A stretch of 64,000 nt of DNA from Tubiluchus corallicola (Eukaryota > Priapulida > Priapulimorpha > Priapulimorphida > Tubiluchidae), in assembly GCA_030141605.1 (NCBI GenBank), contig JAQGDQ010000001.1, positions 1,646,501 to 1,710,500 on the forward strand, written 5' to 3'. The position numbers and the translations under genes were made by a program. Of this stretch, positions 34,194 to 49,100 are shown piece after piece. Position 1 is the stretch's first letter. Each line of letters opens with the position of its first letter. A model generated the notes under the pieces. It made no database searches, had not been told where the DNA came from, and worked only from the letters and a program-made list of their open reading frames with translations.

Positions 34194-37100
34194 TTAAAGT
34201 GGTTTAATATTAAACATAGACTCGGGTGATAGCTGGTCACTGACTGGACTGTACTTCTTTGTCACAGTGACATTCGAACGAAGATGTTCAATAGCTGCAT
34301 TTTTGTTCAGAGAAATAAAATGGCTTGTTGGACTTCGTCGATTGACGGCAAAAGCCACATTACTGGCTTTAATAACATGCACTATTATTCCTTTACAGTC
34401 CCTGCACACAGTCAACAATGGACCATCAAACAGGTTACGTCGTACAGCTTTTGTTACAGTTTTTGATCTTTTCATCATCATTTGTGACTTTTCGGCTTGA
34501 GTCAGTGCTGGGGAGTTATGATTTTGGTCTCGCTCTAGTTTTTTACCAACACGAGAGCGAGCCCGACGACTACTTGTAGGGCTGTTTGGTGCTGACCAGG
34601 CATTGTTTTGGTTGATAGTGTAGCGTGTTGCACTTTTAGTGTTTTTGACCGGAGAGTCATCACCTGATGATCCAGATGAGCTACTGCTCATTTCAGGTCC
34701 TAAAGCAAACACCGGAATGTTCTCAAAGTGCTCTGTGGGGACGCGCATCTTTTTGGAACACTTCTTACAAATGTTTCGTTTGCACAATTTACATTCATTT
34801 TTCCACTCACCAAGCAAACTGAATTTGACCTTTCTGCATATAAAACAAATTTTTCCTTTAGAAACTTCCTCATAAAGTTTTCTATCATTAACAATGTTCT
34901 CCAGTTGAGCTTTAGTTAAGACTGTCCTTATGTGTGAAATTTCATCCATTGTTAAGGAAAGGCTGTCTAAGTTTGGTTTCATGTCGGGTGGCAAAGGTCG
35001 AAGGTTATCTTCCTCTGAGGAAATAGACAAAGAACTAATGCTGCTTCTTGGAGAACTACTTGGTGATTCACACACAGTTATACTATGGCGTCGTTCCGGT
35101 GTTCTTGCTGGAGGGCATGTAGCCAAATCATGAGCTACTGTTACATGCCAACCAGGCCCTACAGGAGATTTATCATCTGTCAGTAGAGGAACACTGTCTT
35201 CATCATCCGAATCATCGTGTACCAAAGCCGATATATCTGCTTTAATCAACCGCCGACGCGTAAGTGGAGTATTGTCACCTTCTTCCAATTTTGTCCTGGA
35301 AGTTTCAACTGTTAGTGTGGTCGATGGTGACACAGGCCTCAGGTGATGGTCATGCTGGCGAATTGATCTCATCAATGAATCGTACGGTGATGAAGGTTCT
35401 GATGGGGGAGGAGGTAAGCTTCTTCGAGCAGCTGGTACTAAAGGTGGCCGAGATCTGATAAACTCCAAAATAAGTGAATGTGCATCTTTAGTGACATTAG
35501 CAGGGAGGACAGTATTTGCCTGCACCTGCTTGAGTTTATATCTTCGAGAGCGAATATCATCCATCAACATTTCATACGGAGTTAGTGAGTACTCTATCGG
35601 ATTATGATCCGTGGTAACTTTCTTTAATTTCACTCCCTCTCGGAGTTGTCGCATTACTTGGCACCATAAGCGTGCCCAGTCTGTAAATGATATTTCTTCC
35701 AGTGTAGAGTCTTCTAAATTCGAATCTGTACTCAACTGTCTTAAAGCTTGTTTGCCGCTCGATATTTTATTAAGAAAGGTAGAAAGCTCTAGACTTTCAG
35801 CAACTAATGCCCGGCACACGGCTTTGTAATGCGTACCAGCTTCCTCTTTTGTCGGACTTGCAATATGAGTTGCGCAGGACCTAACCACATCATCAAGAGT
35901 AAATGTAGGATGGTCACTATCACTGTCAGAAGCGTCATGTCCAATGCCTTCGTCATCCTGCCAGCTTTTCTCTCCAAGTGTTTCTTCACTGGCTGTCATA
36001 CATGTTATTAGCTCCTCCAATGGTTGACTTAACGTCCTCTCTTCATTGCCATCTAGCCCGTAATCTAGTGCATTATATATTATAGCACCAAGTGAATTCA
36101 CTATCGCGTGCTGTGTGCAAATAGCAGCCAATGAGTCCCCATGAACAGTTTCTACACAACCATCTTGCGAAATCTTTACACTTGAAAGTCCACTTAGGCT
36201 GCAGCATTTCTCAGGATCTTGGTTCCATGAATTCTTCAGGTACTGTGCCACTTGGTAACATACAGCCCAGGCTTGTTCTTCATTTATAGGTGAGGTAAAA
36301 GCATCCAGTATCTTATCCAAACTAACATAGCCCATGGAGTCCAACTGACAACGCTTTTGCTCCTGAACTGATGGCTCCCCAGCCATAGTGGACCTATGGA
36401 CATTAAACAAATCAGCATCAGTTACATTTGACACTTGTGCATATGAAAAAGTTACAATTCAACTTAGCAAAAAACATTTTACAAACAAGTTTTAGTAAAC
36501 GGAAGTTATGAAATTTAATGCTACAGAGGTAGGTTGACATGGCATGCCAGTGAAAGCAACAGGTGGTCCTTTAAGTATACACATGTATCAAAACATTATG
36601 CCAAATGTCACATTAAACTTTTTTCAAGTAATTAACATCAGACAATTCTGACAAATTAGCAGGCTGCATACCAATTTACTGACACACAATTATTCTTAGA
36701 CAAGTGCTATTGCACTTTAATTAAACTTTGGCAGTAAGGCAGAGTTTTCCTTTTTAACATAGCTCACTCAAATGCCTCATACAGTGTGACGTTTTCGATA
36801 TAAAACTTGTTTTTTTAATGCAATATGAAGCAGGTAGACCAAAGTCTATTACGGATGTATAAATACTTCAATACTACTGTCACCATCATCTAAATTTACA
36901 TAATAAGAGAGTAATAAATCACTATAATTCACCAAATTTAACAATAAAATACATGTAATACTGGAAAAGCAATGCATATAAGAAACACAATTGTAGCCTC
37001 AGAGATCTTGGTGTATGAATCATTTACCTCCATAAGGAATCAACAAAATTTGATTCATCACAGGCTTGGGTCAAATTTCATTTAAAAAAATGAAAAGAAG

Positions 37101-40100
37101 GCGGTCACGTTGCAATGAACAAAAATGAAATGATTAAAAAAGCAGCACCAATGACCAATTATAGCAATTTTATTTTTAGTAATAATTCAAGATCTTAGCA
37201 AATTAATTTTAAGGTTCTCTTTCTTGAATTTCAGTATGGGTGGGTCACAAAAATAAATAAGTTTTCTTGGCAGCAGGCAAGATCTGGCACACACTACACA
37301 AAGTTTCAAGACAAGCAATATTTTCGGACTGGCTAGGAATTTTTAGACACAAAAGAAAGAAAAATGCCATATATAATGGAAATGGACAGCTTAGGCTTAA
37401 TGACCACAGAAAAAATTCTGTGACTGATTGCCAGTGGTAAATTAATTCAAGTTGTTAAATGCGGCACAAATGCATTTAACTTAAGTTAAATCCTGATCCT
37501 GGTCAACATATAGATCCGTTTACAGGAAAATTCTGTTAAATAGCACTACTTTAAAATGATATGATGAAAAAAGGAAAATAAATGTAATGTAGCATCATAT
37601 TAATTTTAACACAGAGTCAAGGGGGTGGTTTGCCTTTTTGATAACTTTCCACATGACAAAGTCTTTTTTACACATTTCAATCTTCTGTGAAGTATGAACA
37701 ACTGCTGAAATTAGGTCTGTCATGTCACGTAGCTATTACCGTAATCACTCCATTGCCAGTATACAGCCATACTATAATATTCAACCGTTCATCCTGTTAT
37801 TATATTTACACTGATAACGCAACAGTATTATGAAAGCTTAAAAATGCAGTAGGTGGAAAACTTGGCATTATAAAATTAAAGTATGTTTCCCAAATCTCAA
37901 CAATACGTTGGAATTATAGTGGAAAAGAAATTTTCTGAGTCACCATATATATATTATATATGCTAGTAAAGTGATATTTTATTTTGGTCGTGTATGAAAT
38001 TTCATGGAAAAAACTTTTACTATACTCAGGTGTAATAGATAAAATACAATCCATGGGAATAATAATTCTGTAATCTCTAATTATCCAACCTTAGACATGA
38101 GGTTAGTTCGTTTATAAATCAAAACGGCTCATCATTTAGAATTCCTGTCACACATTTCCAATCTTTATAAATGGTACTTTGCGTCAGATTACTCTTAAAT
38201 AGACATTTTGACCTACTTTAAAAAGTAAATCAGCACGGAACTTCACAGCTATCATTTCTACCACATTTGAAACAATTTCAATTTCATGCAGAATTGCTAC
38301 ACTAGACACAAATTAATCCAAGTATAAGAATCAAAATAATAATAAATTGTTAATAAACAATTAATTGGGTCAACTCGAAATATCTAAGAATATACACTTT
38401 TTGTCTTAAGCGGGCCAAAATTGCTTATAAGGGTTGTACATTATTATATGATTAGAACTTATTACAACATTAATTAAATTCAAAAGGCGCTGCCAAATTA
38501 ATAAAATTTCAGTTACATGAAAGACAAAATGTGATTTTAACTCACTTGAATTCAGTTTTCAAGAGCTTCTCCTACATTAATAAAAATTATAGAGAAAAAT
38601 ATTATTTAGTTTAGAAATAGTTAGCAGTAGCTGAATTGCAACAGTGCTAAATTTGAACTGCAAAGTGTCACTAACATGAACTGTTAAAAACAGTTATCAT
38701 TTTCTGCTCATTTTGTTAGAAAATCTTGAAAAAATTCATTGACATCTTTACAAGTTTAAGAAAAGTCATGTAGATAAGAATTAGTCGCTATGAACGTTTT
38801 AAAAATGTGTCAAGGCTCAGAAAGGATAAGCCCCACTTGAGACATTGCTTCACATACCATTCCGACTGGTTCAACAGGCCAGAAGTTCACCTTGATGTTT
38901 GAACATGTTACTTGGGAGAGCTTAGCAAAATCTAATGAACAAGATTCAAAAGAATTTGGAAGTTTGCTTGATATTCTGACCTTGAGCTCTAATAATTTTC
39001 TGTAACTTACAAAAGTACTGGTGTATTTCCTGTAGTACATAAAAGTATTGTAAAAATACAGTTATGTTCAGCAAAATGTCATATTATACTTTTAAAATGT
39101 AAGCCCAATTAAATTTATTTTGCAATTTTATGTCATGTCTAATCTCAAACCAAGTATATAAATCTAACTATCTTGTAAGTCAAAAATGGAAAATCTAACA
39201 AAGATAAAATCAGCCTGGTTTTTTTCAGAACTGTCATTAGCCAGGATTTCTTGTACCTACCCTTTGTTATCCTGTGAATGATCTGCAGAACTAGGTCCAA
39301 TCTGAAACATAAATGAAACTAGTTTAATTACTCTGACCAAACCACAGTTAAACGAAAAAGACCTTGAGTTTTTTTACAACAGCACGTCAGAATTAATGAA
39401 CTGTCTTCAAGTGAGTTCTCAGTAAGAGAGAGTTCCATATTTCATCATTAGGTTGTTGTCAAAAATTACCTACCCAGATGATAAAGACTTGCCAGTTCCT
39501 GATCAGAATGGTTATGCTGGACTGGTAATCATTGCAGATGATTTTAAACTATCAATAAGCCGATTTAATTGCACTAGTAATTCAGATTCAGAAGATTTTA
39601 TGGATTCAACAAAGGGATAATTTGGACCTACTAACAATCAGGATGAAGTAGTATCTGGCGTCACATTTACAAATTATGTGAAAAAAAATATTTGGCCCCA
39701 ACGTAAAAATCAAGTAAAGAAAATTAAAAAGAAACTGGATGCATGGGCATGGCTTTGTTTGCTCTTCCTAATCTGGATTCTGTTTGGTAGTGGATTCCTA
39801 TGAGAAGGCTTACGAAGCGTCCATTCTTTACATCTCATGTCTCATTGAATTTTGTCTAGTGAACAAAATAGTCAGCTATTACATCGTCCACTGTTATTAA
39901 CTGCCACCGTCGGTCATCTCACTTTGTCCACTAGTATAGTCTAGATTGGCATTTTTGGCATGTAAATAACTATTTTAGAGATGCAGGTAATGATTATTGA
40001 TTAGTGCGAACATGCCACAGCTTATTACTTCTGCATTATGGGTCATGAGCTCATGGCTCAAATCAGTGGGACATATTTAAAACAAAATTTATTAAATTCA

Positions 40101-43100
40101 CGCACCCAGGTCGCCTAAAAATTTTAAAACAACTTGAAATGCGCAAAGCGCTGCTAGATCTATGATCTACAATGCAGTATTAACATACTTTGCCATTTTT
40201 TGTCAGGCATATGTTTGTTTTGTTAGGCAAAACTAGGCTACACACTCAGCAAAGTTATATACGTGTCAAGTTAAAATTGACATGCTAACAATACGTTGAA
40301 AAGAAAATTACTTTTTAAAATCGTAGACACGTTAGAAAACTGGAAAGTTATGAAGGTAGTACGCGGAGCACGCACATATATCTTCCATCTGATTAACCTT
40401 TAAATTAGCAGTGACTTACACGAAAACACACATTCGATTTGATTATGTATTTTGAATTCAGTCTTGGAATAAAATATAGGTTGCATCAATTAATTGATCT
40501 GATCGTGACATGAAAAAGCAGTATGCTCAAATATTCCCGACATTGTAATGAAGCGTTAATATGTATAATCAATGCATACCGTTTTCGGTATGGTAGGCTG
40601 ATGCCTACTTTTTATCTAATCAGAACTAAATTTTGCTTTAAACAAACAACTATCCGATTTTTTTAGAATTTACCTTTAAATGCATGATTTTGTGAAGTGC
40701 ACGAGTCAGAAAATTCTTATTAATGCCATTTTTAACATAGTTTCCAGAAATGATAATGACAAACTTGTGCAAAATTTTTGAAAATAGATATTCCAGAAAA
40801 TTTTTTTTTGATACATATGTTGCATCCATCACGTATTTAACCAAATTACTTTTGTATCAAATATGACACATCATGGGATGCTCGATGTTAGTTTGCATAC
40901 AACACATGCTCAAGCAAGTGCAAGCTGATCTAATAATCCCAGTTCTCAGTTTTCCCAGCTTTATACTTGCATTATTTTTATCGGAAATGCAGGGTAAGTT
41001 ACATGGGACGCTTTTTGCCAAATTTCCATTTGTTTGCTAAAATATCTGGGTCGGTCATCTCAATACTGCTAATAGTGACATTTTCTGAAAATAAGCGCCA
41101 ATAAAAGGCGAGGTAGTCTAAACTCGAGACGTGATATTGCTAGGTATTTTATTGACACTACCGCTGTAATTACCATTGATATGTTCTAGCATCATATTCA
41201 AGAATCAAAGCAAATAATAGAAGATATGCGGTTTGTTACAAATATAATACAGATATATACTGACTTGTGGAATAAAAAAACCAAATCAAATATATATTTT
41301 ACATAGCATGTAACGGTTTTTATGACATTAGCAATATTTTTTATTATACCGCAAACAATCTATATAAATAACTATCGGCTCTCAAACAAGAGTTGGTTAA
41401 CAAAATCTGCAAATAAGGGTTCAGTTCAGTTCAAAGTGTAATAAAATGAACGTAAGCCACCAATGAGCAAACCTTGGAACCAAAATAGGTAGCATATAGT
41501 AGATAACCTGTTACAACCAGCAACAATTTCATTCAGTTCTGAACCAAATTACTGGGAAGAAAAATGCCTTTATCATATTTGTTACACTATGCATTGAAGG
41601 GTTAAAAACTTACTAATCAATATGATTATAGAACCAAACCGTCAACCAAAACAAGGTATAAAAATGCATATGTGTGAATTTCGACAAACTTGATCAAATT
41701 AATTTAAAGCAAAGTTGCCAAGAGCTCTTATAAAATTCATTACACTACAAACATCATTTATAAGAAAAAATATATATGAGCATAATAACTATTTCAGTAC
41801 AGCCTGTTGGACTTGGTACTGAAAATGTAGCTTATTGCAATGTGTGTAATTTACACAACATTACTACAGTAATTAACATTATAGTGACACATGCATGGCA
41901 AATTTCCATTTACAAAAGAGATAGCGCACGTTTCTACCATTGTAATTTTTGTCAAATTTAATTTAATTTGGGGAAAGAAAAATGTATGTCACCTGGGCCA
42001 ACGGGCGTGTTACAAACTGCAACTAATTTCCGGAAAATGGCGCGAGGTGTGTGGCATTTTCTGCTAATTATTATGCATGTAATATACACCATCAAAAAGT
42101 CAATTACTGCTTGCTTCAAAACTGGCGATGTGGAAACATTAACATTAAGAAATTCATTTATAATTCAATTCGCAGAATAAATAGAATCCTAATTCACACA
42201 ACAAACAGAATAAAAAACAATAAAATATGCCAGAAATAAAACTGTCCGGAAGTTACACTGACAAGGATAAAAGTTGTCTTAACAGTTTCCAAGGCCACTG
42301 CAGCTTTTCATGTAATGTTCACTGCAGCAAAATTAATGTACACCCATTCGTGAATTTGTCAGCATGATCCCATGTTTAAAGTATATTCAAGGCTTTTGGC
42401 GGTTGCATTAAGTCTGTACAGTATAAGCAAGTTTAATTACAGAAGGTCAGCAACACAGATAAAGAGTTCGACAACAAACGACCTAATATTCGCCACAAGA
42501 AAATGCCCGAGTCTGACTAGGCCAAACAAGAAAATACATTCCACGAAAACTAATCACGCACAATTGCGCAATTTTATTATACTGCTGAAATGACCTTTAC
42601 CTTATAGTATAACGCATACCTTACTCTAATAAACAGATTAAAAATTTTGTATGTGACACTTTCGAGTCAAACAACTTTTTAGTGATTCAAAATTATTTAC
42701 AAAAAATTTAAAACCTTTGGCAAACCCTCTAACGAGTTTCTAAAACGGATACCGCACCCTAGGCGTGTCGCAAATTTCAATATCCAATAAAATCTGTTGA
42801 TTTGCACAAAATTCACTAGCAATGCATGTCTCGGAATTTCTCAATAATCATCTAAATTACTGAAACAAATAAGCAGTGAATGTACAAAACGGGTACATCA
42901 ATCTGCGGTAACCAACGCAAAGTCGTCATCATTACTACGAACATGCACATTCTTCGCTGAAACAAAATCATCATAACAGTTGTAAATTTTACTATAGCAA
43001 CCGATATTAATAGAATACTTGTAAATGTAACCTTTTAGAACTTAGTTTCCAAAACGAAAAGGCGAGTATAGCAACACAACAGGACCTCATGTGGCCAAAC

Positions 43101-46100
43101 CGGACATGTGAGAAGTGAATGGACACACGTAGAGGGGAATCGGCAGCTAAAATAATAGTAGTAACCCTAATTCACACGAGAAAGAATTTGGCACAATTCA
43201 ATGCGGATGCCAACAGCACGCAGTCAAGTAATTAAATGAAAGTTTCTGTACGCTTTTATTGCACACGTAAAAATGTCTGTAGAAATGTCAAAAAGGGTCA
43301 ACTTGGCTATCGATATAAAAGAAAATTTAAACATAAAAATGTTGACACGGGCGCTTTCAGGCTCGCTTTTAAAATTAACTAAGCTTTGATATGATACAAA
43401 AATCATAATAGTAAGACCGATTATTACCAAAGGATTATCATAACTTGTGTATATAAAGCACCCGTTACATGTATTTTAATCGTTATCAACAGTTTAAAAC
43501 AGCGGCAACTCTTGTAAAAGCAAAAGCATTTCTCTGAGCCTAATCTTAAAGTCAAATAGGAAGTATTCCGCAATCTATTCATGTAAAACCACAAACACTA
43601 TTGTTAATTTATTATTGTCATATACAAAGTCTGCCTGTCATACTATGCACTTTGCTGCACTGCACACAAAGTGCACTGGTTGCATAGATGTGAGTCATGT
43701 GATGTTTTCTCGGTATGGCTGAATCACAGTTTTTAAAATAATGCTCACAGAATAGCTCAAATTGTTACGTTATTACAGAAGGGCTATGTCACCATGTATT
43801 GATCTCAAGCAATTATATAAAATAAACTGAACAGCATTGCTGTTCGTGATAAATAAGAAAATGCTTTTTAGCAGTTCAGCCACAAAAACCATGTCACTCA
43901 GTCAGTGTGTTACGAAATGACGACAACAGTAAATTCACCATAATTATTGTAACAATATTACTACGTTTCGGTGACTACATTTTTTACTGAAACGAGAAAC
44001 GATGGCTATCTCTGCATCAAGTATGCAATTATGCTACGCACGTAGGTTCTATATCACAATTTAATTATTGTCCTATTAAAACTCTGCTGCAATAACGTTA
44101 TTATAATGATAGTAGATTACCTTTTATCCAAACGTTATTTGTCAAAATACACTTATAATAATTGGAAAGCAATAATAGATAATAACAGTCATAAATAATG
44201 GTGTATAACAAAGTTATCAGGTAAAATTGAGCAAAAACCATGCACTGTTAATGAAGCAAGCAAGGACAAAATTATTCATTTTATAACTTATTTAACAATA
44301 TTTGTATTATACGCATAATAGCAGGGCTGGGTCTTTTCCACTACAGCAATTCAGGATAAATTTCAATATAAAAAATACATCTTCTGACATGAACACTATA
44401 AACTGTCTTACAAATGCTAAAAGAATAGAATTATTATACATATGTAGCATTAACCCTTATTTAAGTAAAACTGTAAACGAATTTAGGATAAATCGTTAGC
44501 ATCACAGCTTTTTAAATTCTCTATTGCAATTTAATTTAGTATTTAAATCAGTCTGTCCCAACTAACTTGAATCACCTAATGCAAATCATGAACAAAAACA
44601 GAAAATAAGAAAGTAAAAAAAACAGAAAACATAACGCAATAAAAGTAAACCATTAGTAAAAATACTTGATACTCAACTGTGCACAGGTAACTTCTTTGAT
44701 TATATAGTGTGGACATTCAATAAAACTTATTTTGCAATACTGCGGTGAATATCATCACTAGATGGAAACCATCAGTAAAACTTAGATGAATATTCACTAT
44801 AATAAGCGCCCCTCCCAAAATATCACTCTCACCATCAGACAGCCCAGCCAAAACATCATTGTACTGCTTTCTGATTATGAATGTTTTGCAATACATTTGC
44901 ACTTCAGGCAGAATCCAAAAAGCTCCGTAATATAGTATGGGCATTCAATAAAACTTGTTTTGCAATATTGCGGTGAATATCATCACTAGATGGAAACCAT
45001 CAGTAAAACTTAGATGAATATTCACTATAATAAGCGCCCCCTCCCAAAATATTTCTCTCGCCAACCGACAGCCCAGCCAAAACATCATTGTACTGCTCTC
45101 TGATTCTGAATGTTCTCCAATACATTTGCACTTCAGGCAGAATCCAAAAAAAAATCCGTAATATATACAGACTGCTCTAAAAAAACTCTCGTAGCCACTC
45201 AGCTTATCAAAACCCGTGAACTGCATTACTGCGTGTTCAGTGATAATAAACAGTTATTTAGTACTACAGTAGCAATTTCGAAAATAGAATCATTTTAACC
45301 AATATTACTATGGCAGTTAACAATAAGAAAATCAAATTAAATATTTCACACTGAGTCGTACTAAGTCACTGATGTATTGCCAAAAAGAAAACAAGAATGA
45401 CTGAAACAGCGTCAAACAGCCAGAAAACGTTTTCCTACTCACATTTTTCGACTTCATTCCGATTCGAGTAGTTAGATTTCAATCACAGTTGATAATCTGT
45501 CGATACAGTAAAATTAGATAGAAAACAACTAATTATAGTCACTGCTGATTAAAGAGGGTACACAAAACTCAAACAGTTACGAATACATCGCAATGCTTTA
45601 CTAAACTCTCTTTCCTTCCTGGCTTTTGTGAAAATTCAGGTAACCTCAACAGGCTGTCCAATGTGGACGTAACGGATGAATGAGCCAGTGCCAATACGAC
45701 GTCATGACTTGTACATGTTGAAGGGCGAAAAAATCGTTGCGTTGTACCGATTCCAGGCACTGTACGCATTCGGTACATGAGTAACACTTTTAATACACTA
45801 CAATTACTAACATATCAAATGCGCAAAACGATTGCTTATTACTACAGTCGTTTTTACAGCTTCTAAAACAAGCAGGCCGCTCAAGCAAAAATCTAGATTC
45901 TCATGGCGCAGTTAATGGTATCTACAGTACAGAACGTTGAACCTCTATTAGCAGTATCGCTATAGATACATAGACACTAGCTAGACCGACTGCTTGCTAA
46001 CTACTGACAGCTAACAATAAAAAACAAAAAAACTTTCACTAAAATGCAAAACACTTCCTAGCCCACCGTTGACAACATTTTCTTTTTGCCTTTTGGCGGC

Positions 46101-49100
46101 AGTTGACAGGTTAACTTCACCGCACGCCCACTCCCCTAAATGCATTATCCGAGGTCGTCATACTTTTCCGCAGTTGTACCAGACAGCAGGAAAAGTGAAA
46201 CAATTATAAAGTGATTTTTCATGCAAACTTCTGTGTGATGTCAATGTGACATGAACAAAGAACCTATCAGCCTTTATAACAATGTCATTATAAGTAGTGA
46301 GTTGTATTTTGACGAGACTACAACACAGAATATGAAAATAACGGTAATAGTCGTTTTCGACACAGGGGTTTTCAACGCAGGCTATTTGGACACATAGGAT
46401 ATTTGAACACAAGGACATTTGAACACCAGAACATTTGGAAACAGGCCATATGGACACATAGGACATTTGGACACATAGGACATTTGGATACATAGGAATT
46501 TTCGACACAAGGACATACGGACAAATAAGACATTTGGATACAGGCAAAAAGTTGTTATGATATTGTTACAAGAAACAATAGTGCTTTATAAGTACAGCAC
46601 TAGGCAGCTCAGTGATTACCATATTCCGAAAATAAGAACAACTGACCTTAAGAAAAATTTCATCGTTTATAAGGCTCCTATTTTATGGGATAACTTGGCA
46701 TTTGATGTCAAATCGCAGTCGTGTTTTAAAAATAAAATAAAATATTATATTCTATTGCAGATTCTATACAATATTCTATTCTATAGATATACATTTTACT
46801 ATATTTTTTATAATGCCAAGAAATATTTATTGTACATTTTTTATTTTTATTAATGGAATGTTTTATTTATTTTAGTGAATGTAATCCTCTAAGTCTGGTG
46901 TCTTCATAGTCAGCCATAATTATTTTATTTGTATCATGAAAATGACATATTTTATTGATCAGAAGCATATTTTTATGTTAAACTTTTATCATTTACTAAC
47001 AATTCATTTTCACTTTTATTTATATTTATATGTATTACAAAAGTAAATCCAGTATTGTATGTATGAATGTTTTTATGCCAAAAATAAATCAAACTAAACT
47101 AAACTAACAAAACCTGAATGCCTACAGGACAAGTTTTGCACGACCTTGCTAAACTAAAAATATGAATCACAACACTTGCTCTATGCTGAAACGAGGTAAC
47201 CACCTAAAAGCAAAATGTCCAGAACAACCGCCTTGTTGAGTAAAATGGAAGTGAACTGCTTTATAATTCGGGGAAGTGGGGAGAAAAATAAATGAGTGAT
47301 CCTGGCATGTGCTTGGTTGCCTTAGTTAAGCAACGACTACCTTGGGCAAAGTGTGGATGGGTGAATGCTTTGAAATTTAAATCTAAGTATTTTTATTTGG
47401 TAAACTGGCTTGACTACCTATGACGAACTTACAACAATGGGTGCGAATAAATGATGCGCTGTCAGCGCGAAGGTGCAGCCAAGTGTAACACGTATTTCAG
47501 TAAACTATCCATTTTGTTCCGTAGGGAGTAGCAATATGCGTAGAAACGAAATATATGTAAATTACGTAAAAGAAAGGCAAGAAGGTAATTTTGTGTACAA
47601 ATATTATTATTGTCACCGCACACAGTAATATTCAGTAGATGCCAGAGGCCTCAGTTGTCTCAGGATGTGTGTTGCTGCAGGGTCCTCTAATTTTGCCACC
47701 CTTCATGATTTAACTTAATGGTTTCTTCCCTGATGTTCTAGGGTATCCTTATTAAAGGCAACTGCCTGATAGGCTTCCCATTCCCTATTCAGCAGGATTA
47801 AATGATTAGGTGATAATCCTAACCATAAAAACTTCTTATATGGGTGTCGAATAGATGTGGCGAGAATGCCGAAATTTATTCATTATCTGCAGTAATGGCA
47901 ATTGCGGCGTCCGTTAGACATCAGTTTTTCAGCGCAGCGTGAAAAGTTATACATAGCAAGAAGTTTCGCCGTGGTCGTCGCAATCGCCGCATTCTGACAA
48001 TCGCACCTGTCGCAGTGGCGAGGAAGCGAGAAAACGAATATTTTAAAATAGATAATAAATCATTTTTACTACGGTTCATAATCGTTCATTGGACATTAGA
48101 CGCAACTGATTTTGCAATCCATCCATCTCCCATCCCATCATCCATTTCCAGAACAGTGTATAACTAAATAATAAATGGTACGAACTCCCGATTGAATCCA
48201 AACGCTACCTTTTGGGTCTAAACAGTTTTTGAATTCAAGTTACCAATTTGCCTGATTATCCTATGTTAAAATACCTAGTAGTGCTCAAATGTTCTGTGTC
48301 CAAAACTCCTAGTGTAAACTGCTTGCGCAGTGTGTTTAAATGTCCTTGTGTTCAAATATACTTGCGTCGAAATGTCCTGTGTCCAAATGTCCTTATGTCG
48401 AAATGTCCTGTGTGTCGAAACATCCTTGTGTTGAAATGTCCTGTGTGACGAAATATACTTGCGTCGAAATGTCCTGTGTCCAAATGTCCTTATGTCGAAA
48501 TGTTCTGTATGTCGAAACGTCCTTGTGTTGAAATGTCCTGTGTGTCGAAATGTCCTTGTGTCGAAATGTCCTATGTGTCGAAATGTCCCATGTGTCGAAC
48601 GAAATGTCTTGTGTCGAAGTGTCCTGTGTGTCGAAATGACCCATGTGTCGAAATGCCCCATGTGTCCAAATGTCTTGTATCGAATTGTCCTGTGTCGAAA
48701 TGTCCTATTACGTGTACAATGTTCTTGTGGCGAAATGTCTGTGTCGAAATGTCTGCCCACCCAAAATAACGTTCGGATGCAATATTTCAGAGACAACTGA
48801 ATGAACTGGACACATACTCCTACATTCTGGCTTACTCATTCGACGTAATCTAGCTAAAGCAATGCTGAATTAATCACTTTTATACCTTATAAAGATTTGC
48901 CGTTATTTTTATTATTAGTTGTCACGGTTAACTAAGCACAGCAATCTACATTCGTTGTTGATAAAGTCTTTGTTATAAGTTTTGAATACATTAAACAAAA
49001 TTCAACAAAGACAATAATCGCGGCGATGTATTTGTTAATTTATGCACGAGATGAGGAATTTTTCAAACCGCCCAAGTTCCAACAAAAATATCTACGTGAC

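Noticed and set aside
43640-43700. Short hairpin GCACTTTG...CAAAGTGC
   Set aside because: An eight-base stem is too short to separate from chance in this sequence.
45569-45787. 72-residue - strand frame in SPIRE intron 1
   Set aside because: No clear acceptor or donor at its edges and no recognisable domain.
46158-46547. 129-residue - strand frame rich in Cys, Val, Met
   Set aside because: It reads through the left minisatellite arm and has the same artificial repeat composition.
48275-48800. Long reading frames on both strands (up to 173 residues)
   Set aside because: They are produced by the 16-18-bp minisatellite; the residues repeat with the DNA unit and there is no start or splice context.
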